DNA of 64,000 bases, taken from NCBI RefSeq assembly GCF_003696265.1, contig NZ_RFFH01000008.1, positions 186,001-250,000 of the forward strand. The letters run 5' to 3'. This document shows, in pieces, positions 34,478 to 41,152 of this stretch. This DNA is from Nocardia stercoris. Its GTDB lineage: Bacteria; Actinomycetota; Actinomycetes; Mycobacteriales; Mycobacteriaceae. The position numbers and the translations under genes were made by a program. Every line of letters starts with the position of its first letter. The first letter of the stretch is position 1. The notes beneath the pieces are model-generated. The model had not been told where the DNA came from, made no database searches, and worked only from the letters and a program-made list of their open reading frames with translations.

Positions 34478-35251
34478 GTGATCGTCGCGCTCATCGACTC
34501 CGGACTGGGGATGCTGCCGACCGCCGCGTGGTTGCGCAGGTTGCGGCCGGACCTGGATCTGCTGCTGCAGGCGGACCCGGACGGCGCTCCCTGGGGGCCG
34601 AAGCCAACGGAGTGGGTCATCGACCGGGTACTGGACACGGCCCGGCAGGCACTGCGGCTCGGCGCCGAGGTGATCGTGCTGCCGTGCAACACGGCCAGTG
34701 TCACCGCGCTCGAACATGTTAGGGCCGAGGTGGGCCCGCAGGTGCCCGTGATCGGGACCGTTCCGGCGATCAAACCGGCGGCGGCGGTGTGCTCGACGGT
34801 GGCGGTGTGGGCGACCGCGGCCACCACCGCCAGCAGCTATCAGGCCGATCTGATCGCCCGGTTCGGCGGTGACGCCGACGTGACCGGCGTGGCCTGTCAC
34901 GGCCTGGCCGACGCCATCGACCGCGGTGATCTCGACGCGGTCGAGGCGGCCATCGCCGCGGCGGTGGCGCAGACCCCGCCGGGAACCGAGGGGGTCGTGC
35001 TGGGCTGCACCCACTACCCACTGGTGGTGGACGCCATCGTGGCCGCGCTGCCGCCCGCGGTCCGGCTCTTCGACAGCGCGGAAGCCGTTGCGGCGCAAAC
35101 CTTGCGGCGGATCGACGCCCTGGGCCGACCGGCCGGCGGATCCGGCACCGTGACCGTGGTCAACAGTGGCCGGCCGGGTGAACTACCCGCCAGCGCGGCC
35201 GCCTACGAGTCGGGGCGGCTGCTCGGGCGGGTAGTCGCGCGCGAGGGCTGA
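34478..35251 (+). CDS. Glutamate/aspartate racemase family protein (MurI-like)
   Basis: Racemase of the Asp/Glu family, 257 aa. The catalytic cysteine pair is visible in VLPCNTAS and GCTHYPL, with the N-terminal IDSGLGMLP and an ALRLGAEVIVLPCNTA context typical of MurI. It should interconvert L- and D-glutamate for peptidoglycan, or act on another acidic amino acid. As a second murI is usual elsewhere in such genomes, this may be a paralogue. GTG 34478 lies seven bases after a TACAGT -10-like element (34465-34470), suggesting a leaderless mRNA. Its end almost meets the convergent kshB gene. Confidence 0.85.
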   Translation: MIVALIDSGLGMLPTAAWLRRLRPDLDLLLQADPDGAPWGPKPTEWVIDRVLDTARQALRLGAEVIVLPCNTASVTALEHVRAEVGPQVPVIGTVPAIKPAAAVCSTVAVWATAATTASSYQADLIARFGGDADVTGVACHGLADAIDRGDLDAVEAAIAAAVAQTPPGTEGVVLGCTHYPLVVDAIVAALPPAVRLFDSAEAVAAQTLRRIDALGRPAGGSGTVTVVNSGRPGELPASAAAYESGRLLGRVVAREG

Positions 35252-35255
35252 CGCC

Positions 35256-36320
35256 TCAGAACTGGATCTTGACCTCGTCGGTGACCGGGTGGGCCTGGCA
35301 GCCGAGGATGTAACCGTTGGCGATGTCCTGCTCGTCGAGGATCTCGCAGTGGTCCATCTCGACCTTGCCGGACAGCACCGTGCAGGCGCAGGAGCCGCAC
35401 TCGCCCTCCTGGCAGGAGTAGGGCACGTCCAGGCCCTTGTCCAGCATGATGTCGACCAGAGTCCGGCTGCGCGGCCAGCTCATGGTGTGCACCTCGCCGT
35501 CGAGTTCGACCTCGACGGTGGCCGCGTCGGCGGCCTCCTCCGCGGTGACCTCGACGATCTCGTGCTCGGCGAACGGGTCACCGGACAGCGAGTTGAAGAC
35601 CTCGGCGTGGATGCGCTCGCGCGGCACCGACAGCTGGGCCAGCGCCGCGTGGACGACGTCCATGAACGGGCCGGGACCACACATGAAGGACTGGTACTCG
35701 GTGTAGGGGCCGGCCAGCTCGGCCAGGGCGGCCGCGTCCGGGAAGCCGCCGCGCTCGGACTCCAGCCAGGGCAGGATGGTGAGCCGATCCGGGTGCGCCG
35801 CAGTCAGTTCCGCGAGTTCGGTGGCGAAGATGACCGACTCGGGGTCGCGGTTGGCGTAGATCACCACGACCTGGCCGGTGCCGCGGATCAGCGCCGACTT
35901 CAGGATCGACATGATCGGCGTGACGCCGCTGCCGGCCGCGAAGAGCAGCAGGTCGGCGTTCAGGTCCTTGGGGGTGAACAGGCCCGAGGGCGGCAGCACC
36001 TCGATCCGGTCGCCGGCGTGGACGTTGTCGCACACCCAGTTCGAGGCGTAACCGTCGACGGTCCGTTTCACCGTGACCTTCGGGGCCTCACCGGTGTGCG
36101 GCGAGCTGGCCAGCGAGTAGCAGCGGGCCACCGAACCGGTGCGGTCGCTGGGGATGCGCAGGGTGAGGAACTGGCCGGGGAGGTAGCTGAACCGCTCGGC
36201 GAGTTCCTCGGGAACGTCGAACACCAGCGAGCACGCGTCCGCCGTCTCGGCGATCACCTGCTGGACGCGCAGCACGGCCGAACGCGAGGTGTGGGGGACG
36301 ACGGGGTCCACGGTGGTCAT
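35256..36320 (-). CDS. kshB: 3-ketosteroid-9-alpha-hydroxylase reductase component
   Basis: Iron-sulfur flavoprotein reductase of 354 aa that feeds electrons from NADH to KshA for steroid ring opening. FAD-binding RCYSLASSP, NAD-binding AGSGVTPIMSIL and CGPGPFMDVVH, then a C-terminal plant-type [2Fe-2S] ferredoxin domain with Cys in SCQEGECGSCACTV and the fourth in ILGCQAHP. DIANGYILGCQA closely matches KshB of mycobacteria, and a perfect KstR-type box 91 bases upstream supports a steroid role. Other class I reductases (HmpX, PaaE type) share this layout. Complete, cytosolic. The KshA oxygenase is not in the window, as is usual. Confidence 0.9.
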   Translation of the reverse strand: MTTVDPVVPHTSRSAVLRVQQVIAETADACSLVFDVPEELAERFSYLPGQFLTLRIPSDRTGSVARCYSLASSPHTGEAPKVTVKRTVDGYASNWVCDNVHAGDRIEVLPPSGLFTPKDLNADLLLFAAGSGVTPIMSILKSALIRGTGQVVVIYANRDPESVIFATELAELTAAHPDRLTILPWLESERGGFPDAAALAELAGPYTEYQSFMCGPGPFMDVVHAALAQLSVPRERIHAEVFNSLSGDPFAEHEIVEVTAEEAADAATVEVELDGEVHTMSWPRSRTLVDIMLDKGLDVPYSCQEGECGSCACTVLSGKVEMDHCEILDEQDIANGYILGCQAHPVTDEVKIQF

Positions 36321-36410
36321 GATGTCCTCTCGGGGCCTGGCGGTGGAACAGGTGCGGCACCGACCCTAGCGGGCGGGCCGAGACGGCCGATTCCGGACGT
36401 CCTACCAAAC

Positions 36411-36424
36411 TATAACCTGTTCTA
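36411..36424. promoter_or_regulatory. KstR-type operator of kshB
   Basis: TATAACCTGTTCTA matches the KstR consensus TnnAACnnGTTnnA at all fixed positions. It lies 91 bases upstream of the kshB start in an AT-rich patch (CAAACTATAACCTGTTCTAG), as expected for a promoter-overlapping repressor site. Confidence 0.75.
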
Positions 36425-36484
36425 GTTTTGTCGCGCGACGCGTCGACCCAGATTTTTACTGTGGGACGATTCACCCAGGTCGGC

Positions 36485-37102
36485 TCAGCCCGCCGAGTAG
36501 TCCGCGGCGGTCAGCTGGGCCTCCAGGCCCGCGATGATCACGTTCATTCCGAAGTCGTAGCCGTACTTCCCGCGCAGGTCGCCCATGTGCGGCATGACCC
36601 GCGCCACCGCGTCCGGCCAGGGCAGGTCCTGGGGCGCGGTGTCGCGGGGGTTCACCCGGGCCCGGCCGAACAGATAGGTGTGGATGGTGGCGTAGGCCGA
36701 GAGCGCGTTGCGCTCGTCGAACCCGGCGTCGAACAGGATCTCGAGCACCGCCGCGATCAGATCCAGCTGCTTGCTCAGCATCTGTTCGATCAACAGGTCG
36801 CCGAGGCCCGGATGCTTGCGCAGCTTCTCGTCGATCTGGTCGACCAGATCACGCAACCGCTGCTGCCACGGGCCCGAATCGGGCGCGGGCGCCCGCACTC
36901 CGGTCAGGGCCGCGGTCGCCACCAGATCGAGCAGTTCCCGTTTGTCGGCGACGTAGTAGTAGGGGGCCATGGGCGAGACGCCGAGCTCCCGGGACAGCCG
37001 GCGCATCGACAGTTTCGCCACGCCGTCCTCGCGGACCACGCGCAGTGCCGCCTCGACGATCTCCGCCTCGGACAGCGCGTTTCCGCCCCCACTCGACTGC
37101 AT
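36485..37102 (-). CDS. TetR-family transcriptional regulator
   Basis: TetR repressor of 205 aa from ATG 37102 (MQSSGGGNALS), with GGGAG eight bases upstream; ATG 37117 is possible. HTH: LSEAEIVEAALRVVREDGVAKLSMRRLSRELGVSPMAPYYYVADKRELLDL, with the Tet-type MxxYYYVxxK helix. The ligand domain has a TetR_C style (LIEQMLSKQLDLIAAVLEILFDAGF). It is divergent from mftF across a 428-base gap and directly upstream of kshB on the same strand. It could regulate either. It is not obviously MftR or KstR; the target is not known. Confidence 0.88.
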   Translation of the reverse strand: MQSSGGGNALSEAEIVEAALRVVREDGVAKLSMRRLSRELGVSPMAPYYYVADKRELLDLVATAALTGVRAPAPDSGPWQQRLRDLVDQIDEKLRKHPGLGDLLIEQMLSKQLDLIAAVLEILFDAGFDERNALSAYATIHTYLFGRARVNPRDTAPQDLPWPDAVARVMPHMGDLRGKYGYDFGMNVIIAGLEAQLTAADYSAG

Positions 37103-37530
37103 TCTTGCGACTCCCATGTCACCTCGTGCGTGCCGGTCCGCAGGCCTCGGGTGGCGCTCGCGGCCCCCGTCGTCAGCCGGCACCACACCCTGCTCCGTTG
37201 TGCACTGCTCGAATTCCTTCCGCAGTCTAGTGCCCAGTCCCGGCAGCCAGGTGCGAGAACGAGCGCAACCGTGCCGATCGGCGGCGGGCCGGGGATCCGC
37301 GAGCGGGACTGTGCTGCCGGGGGATTGCCGAGCGTTACTCGACTTACGGTCGCGAATTGCCGACAGAAACCTGTCACGAAGTTTGCGAGACCATTGCCGC
37401 CGAATTTTCGCAGCGTTCACAGCCCGTCGTCGGGCGGTCGCGCAGGGCGGCCGGACTTTTCGCGGCGAAATCCCCGCGGTTTTTCCGACACGCACGGCTG
37501 CGGCGCCGATCACCCCCTAACATTCCTGGA
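37103..37530. other. Divergent regulatory region between tetR and mftF
   Basis: No gene is supported. Readings extending mftF or tetR into it do not resemble protein. A/T content rises toward the right half (CCGAATTTTCGCAGC near 37399), where the mftF promoter should lie. I could not pick a clear operator. Confidence 0.4.
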
Positions 37531-38994
37531 ATGCGCCATGGTCGATTGCCGGACGGGTTCGGGGTGCGAATCGATCCGCGGGTGCGTGCTTACTCGGGTG
37601 GTCGAATCCTCGTCGGTGGCTCGCCGGCCAGGTTGCTGCGACTGGCCCCGGAGGCGGCCGCCCTGATCGGAGACGGCTACCTCGAGGTCACCGACCCCAC
37701 CTCAGCCTCGGTCGCCCGGAGATTGCTGGACTCCGGCGTGGCCAATCCGCGTCCGCGCCTGCTGCCCGCGCCCGAGGACGTCACCGTGGTCGTGCCCTAT
37801 CGCGACGACCACGACGGCCTGGTCCGGCTGCTCGCCGGCCTGCGCGGGCACAGTGTGGTCGTCGTCGACGACGGCTCGTCCCGCCCGGTCCGGCTGCCCG
37901 CCGACCGCGGCCGCTGCCGGGTCACCGTGCTGCGCCACGACCGCGCGCTCGGCCCGGCCGCCGCCCGCGACAGTGGACTGCGCGCGGCCACTACCGAATT
38001 CGTGGCGCTGCTCGATCCGGCCGTGGTGCCGCGAGCCGGCTGGCTCGAGGTGATGCTCGGGCACTTCAGCGACCCCGAGGTGGCACTGGTCGCCCCGCGG
38101 ATCGTGGCGCACGAGGCCTACACCACCGTGCTGGGCCGCTACGAGCACACGCGGTCCGAGCTGGACCGGGGGCGGCGCGAGGCCGAGGTCTCCGCCGGTG
38201 GCGCGGTGCCACGCGTGCCCGACACCGCGCTGCTGGTGCGGCGCCGGGCCCTGCTGGCCGCCGGCGGATTCACCGGCACCCGGCCGGTCACAGCCGACAG
38301 CGACCCGGCCGCCGACCTGTGCGCCCGCCTGGAACGCGATGGTTGGCGACTGCGCTACGAGCCCGCGGCCCGGGTCACCTGTGACCATCCGGTCTCGTTC
38401 GGAAAGTGGTTCGCGCGCAAGGTGAATCACGGTGCCGCCGAGGCGCCGCAGGCCCGCCGGACCGTGGCCGGCCCGCAGCAGCCGCCTGCCCCGGCCTGGG
38501 CGGCGGTGGCCGCGATCATGCTGTCCAGCCTCACCAGGTGGGGGCTGCTGGGTGGTGTGGTCACGATCGCCGCCGCGGTACTCCGATTGCGCCGGGCCTT
38601 CATCGAACTCGACAACCCGGCCGAGATGGCCGCCCTGTGCGCCGGCCGCGCGCTCACCGCCGCGCTGTGGCGCCTCGCCTCGGCGGTGTGCCGAAACTAT
38701 TGGCCGTTGACGGTTCTGGCGATGCTGGTGTCGCGGCGGGTGCGCCGGATCGCGGTGACCATGGCGGTGGCCGACGGGATCGCCGACTGGTACACCCACC
38801 GCGACACCGGCGGACTCGACCCGGTCCGCTACGTGGTGTGCAAGCGCCTGGACGATCTGGCGTACGGCACCGGCGTGTGGTGGGCGTCGCTACTGAGCAT
38901 GCTGGCCGCCCGCGCGGCCCGCCGGGGCCGGCCCGAGCCCGCCCCTACGCCCCCGCCGGCACCTCGGCGGGCGGCGGTACTCACCTGCGTCTGA
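37531..38994 (+). CDS. mftF: Mycofactocin glycosyltransferase MftF
   Basis: Family-2 glycosyltransferase of 487 aa resembling MftF, which adds a glucose chain to the redox cofactor mycofactocin. It begins RLPDGFGVRIDPRVRAYSGG, LVGGSPARLLRLAPEAAALI, the MftF-type N-terminal part. The GT2 domain follows with VTVVVPYRDDHDGLVRLLAGL and VVVVDDGSSRPV. The C-terminal membrane-associated region (AVAAIMLSSLTRWGLLGGVVTIAAAVL onward) and VRYVVCKRLDDLAYGTGVWW fit. Start ATG 37531 is the first in-frame start with family-like sequence. mftA-E are not in the window, so it is unlinked here. A strong terminator follows. Confidence 0.85.
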   Translation: MRHGRLPDGFGVRIDPRVRAYSGGRILVGGSPARLLRLAPEAAALIGDGYLEVTDPTSASVARRLLDSGVANPRPRLLPAPEDVTVVVPYRDDHDGLVRLLAGLRGHSVVVVDDGSSRPVRLPADRGRCRVTVLRHDRALGPAAARDSGLRAATTEFVALLDPAVVPRAGWLEVMLGHFSDPEVALVAPRIVAHEAYTTVLGRYEHTRSELDRGRREAEVSAGGAVPRVPDTALLVRRRALLAAGGFTGTRPVTADSDPAADLCARLERDGWRLRYEPAARVTCDHPVSFGKWFARKVNHGAAEAPQARRTVAGPQQPPAPAWAAVAAIMLSSLTRWGLLGGVVTIAAAVLRLRRAFIELDNPAEMAALCAGRALTAALWRLASAVCRNYWPLTVLAMLVSRRVRRIAVTMAVADGIADWYTHRDTGGLDPVRYVVCKRLDDLAYGTGVWWASLLSMLAARAARRGRPEPAPTPPPAPRRAAVLTCV

Positions 38995-39013
38995 CCCGGT
39001 CCCGATCGACCTC

Positions 39014-39053
39014 CGCGCCGCACCGGCCACTGCCGGTGCGGCGCGGTGTTTTT
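39014..39053 (+). terminator. Strong intrinsic terminator after mftF
   Basis: CGCGCCGCACCGGC (39014-39027) pairs perfectly with GCCGGTGCGGCGCG (39032-39045) around a CACT loop, followed by GTGTTTTTC. It is one of the clearest intrinsic terminators in the window. Confidence 0.92.
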
Positions 39054-39260
39054 CGCCTGCCGTACGGCATCCCGGACGAAGGACGCACTCGGACAGTCGA
39101 ATTGGCGGACAGCCGCCCCCGGCACAGCCGGCGCCGAATGTGTGCGGCACCACCCCGTGACCGGTGCACGATACGGGTGTGACCTGACGGACAAAGCACC
39201 CAAGTCGCCCATGCGCGCCGAAACCCGCCGGTAGAGTTGTGCCCAGCGAAAGAAAGGCAA

Positions 39261-40634
39261 ATGATCAGCAATCATGCGGGTGGAAGCTCGCCGCAACCGG
39301 GCGCGGAGTCAGGGTCGCAGCTCGGAGCGCTCGAAGCTTATGCCACGCAGGCGCACGGATACCTGGGTGTCGGCGGCGACCAGCTGAATCAGTTACCCGG
39401 CCTGTTACGGCCGCTGGTCCTCGAATCCTGGTTACGCAGTGTGCGCGGTGGTGTCGACCCCCTCGACGTGGTCGACAGCCGGGGCCTGCGCGGCGCCGAC
39501 CTCGAGCGCTACCGGGCAGCGCACCCGATCGCGGCCGTGATGCCGTTGGTCGACAAACTGCTGCTGCAGGACGCCGCCAGCACCGGACTCATCGTGGTGG
39601 TGGCCGACCAGTTCGGCCGGGTGCTGTCGGTACACGGCAACCCGGACCGGGTGGCGACCGCCGCCGAGATGGGCCTGCGCGAGGGCGACGACCTCAGCGA
39701 GCGCCGGGTCGGCACCAACGCCATCGGCCTGGTGGTGCGCACCGGGCGCGCGGCGTGGATCCACGGTCCCGAACACTTCCTGCACCGGATGCACCAGCTG
39801 ACCGGTGCCGCGGCCCCGGTGCACGACCAGGACGGCCGGTTGATCGGCGTGCTGATGATCGCCGGCGGCGTCCGGGTGGCGCGGCCCGAGATCCTCGCCC
39901 TGGTGAAGGCGGCCGCGACCGCCGCCGAGATGGACCTGGTGCTGGCCGCGGTCCGGGCCGGCTACACCGGCGACCGCACCCAGGAGGTGGGCCGGCCCGA
40001 ACCCGAATCCGGCTCCCAGCTGCGGCTGGGACTGGACGTGCTCGGGCTGGGGCAGTCGCATCTGAGCGTGAACGGTGAACGGGTGCAGGTCTCGCAGCGG
40101 CACGCCGAGATCCTGCTGTTGCTCGCCGAGCACCCCGAGGGGCTGTCGGCGGATCACCTGGCCCTGCTGCTCGACGACGCCGATCTGGACAACGCCACGA
40201 TCCGGGCCGCCATGTCGCGGCTGCGCGCGGTGGTGGGCTCGGCGGCCATCGGATCGCGGCCCTACCGCTTGACCGTGCATCTGGCGACCGACATCGAGGC
40301 GCTGCGCGCAGCACTGGATTCCGGGGACGTCGACTCGGCGGTCCGGCACTACACGGGCCCGGTGCTGCCGCGCTCGACCGCGCCCGGAGTCATAGACATT
40401 CGGGATGAGTTGCGCGTCCGGTTGCGCACCGCTGTGTTGCGTTCTCGTGACGCCGGGGTCCTCGGGCGGTGGACCTCGGGTGCCGAAGGGCGCGACGACG
40501 CGGCCGCTTGGGCGGCCTACCGGGACACCGTGGACCGCGATTCGCCGCTGTATTCGCAGATCGAGGCGAAAATCCGGGTGCTGGACCGGCGACTCGGGGC
40601 GGATGCAACGCAAATGCAACGTTTCGCGCCCTAG
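39261..40634 (+). CDS. GAF-domain sensor with C-terminal winged-helix/BTAD-like part
   Basis: Regulator-like protein of 457 aa from ATG 39261 (MISNHAGGS), with AAAGG upstream and a TAGAGT -10-like hexamer at 39232-39237. The N-terminal 60 residues have the AcoR-like LLRPLVLESWLRSVRGGVDP. A GAF domain follows (about 95-225: GLIVVVADQFGRVLSVHGNP, RVGTNAIGLVVRTGRAAWIHGPEHFLHR, DQDGRLIGVLMIAGG). The last 180 residues resemble a winged helix (VSQRHAEILLLLAEHPEGLSADHLALLLDD) plus a short bacterial transcriptional-activation-like helical part. It sits just upstream of the NRPS genes and may control them; that is inference from position. Confidence 0.75.
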   Translation: MISNHAGGSSPQPGAESGSQLGALEAYATQAHGYLGVGGDQLNQLPGLLRPLVLESWLRSVRGGVDPLDVVDSRGLRGADLERYRAAHPIAAVMPLVDKLLLQDAASTGLIVVVADQFGRVLSVHGNPDRVATAAEMGLREGDDLSERRVGTNAIGLVVRTGRAAWIHGPEHFLHRMHQLTGAAAPVHDQDGRLIGVLMIAGGVRVARPEILALVKAAATAAEMDLVLAAVRAGYTGDRTQEVGRPEPESGSQLRLGLDVLGLGQSHLSVNGERVQVSQRHAEILLLLAEHPEGLSADHLALLLDDADLDNATIRAAMSRLRAVVGSAAIGSRPYRLTVHLATDIEALRAALDSGDVDSAVRHYTGPVLPRSTAPGVIDIRDELRVRLRTAVLRSRDAGVLGRWTSGAEGRDDAAAWAAYRDTVDRDSPLYSQIEAKIRVLDRRLGADATQMQRFAP

Positions 40635-41152
40635 AGTCCGGCTCTGAAAGTGTGGTGGCTCACACTGGTCGGTCAAACTGTGACACCGTGCACATTTTCG
40701 TCCGGCCCGGGCCACCGCCGGACGATCGTTCGGTTTTTTTGAGGGATCAGCTTCCTCTTTATCTGTCGATCGCCTAGTGTTCGCGATGCACGGGAGTGAT
40801 GTACAGATCACAAACGTGACGCAGGGAACATGGTCACGGGGCAGCGTGGCCACAGAGTTGGAGGATTTGAAGCTGTTCGTCATCGTCGCCGCAGCCGGCC
40901 GCGTTCGCGCCCCGGCCCGCTCGGCACTCTCCGCGCAGGCGCGCTAACCGCCGTCCACAGTCGCGCAATTTCGATTCGATCTCGCATTCCCCGGTGAATC
41001 CGGGCATCGGCCGACAGTGCCGGTGGCGCGCTGATTCGCCGTACCCACATCCCGTGGTACGCCCGGCCGATGCATCTCCGGTGGTGCGAAGGCTTGCTTT
41101 GTGCTGCCCGGAAAGCGATGGGTAGCAGTTTATTTCGTCGTAGGAGGCTCCG
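40635..41152 (+). other. Regulatory region upstream of the NRPS operon
   Basis: 518 bases with no confident gene. It contains an AT-rich stretch near 40735-40760, a palindrome GTGATGTACAGATCAC (40796-40811) that could be an operator, and a short reading frame with a LysR-like beginning (40846-40947). The NRPS1 start at its right end has GGAGG five bases upstream. Both the promoter and the transcription start are unknown. Confidence 0.5.
40846..40947 (+). pseudogene. Possible remnant of a LysR-type regulator N-terminus
   Basis: A 33-codon frame from GTG reads ATELEDLKLFVIVAAAGRV and then diverges to a stop. ELEDLKLFVxVAxAG resembles the first helix of LysR regulators, whose HTH should follow. 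There is no body of the protein, so it is at most a decayed fragment or chance similarity. Confidence 0.2.

Noticed and set aside
33524-35251. 575-aa plus-strand frame joining the reductase tail to the racemase-like gene
   Set aside because: Only the part from GTG 34478 resembles a protein family. Upstream it crosses the reductase in another frame and a terminator hairpin.
36485-37102. Identification of this TetR as MftR or KstR
   Set aside because: Divergent from mftF and next to kshB, but its Tet-type C-terminal domain does not resemble what I know of either regulator.
40796-40811. CRP-type operator GTGATGTACAGATCAC upstream of the NRPS genes
   Set aside because: The CRP consensus has six bases between GTGA and TCAC; here there are eight. 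Kept only as an unnamed palindrome.
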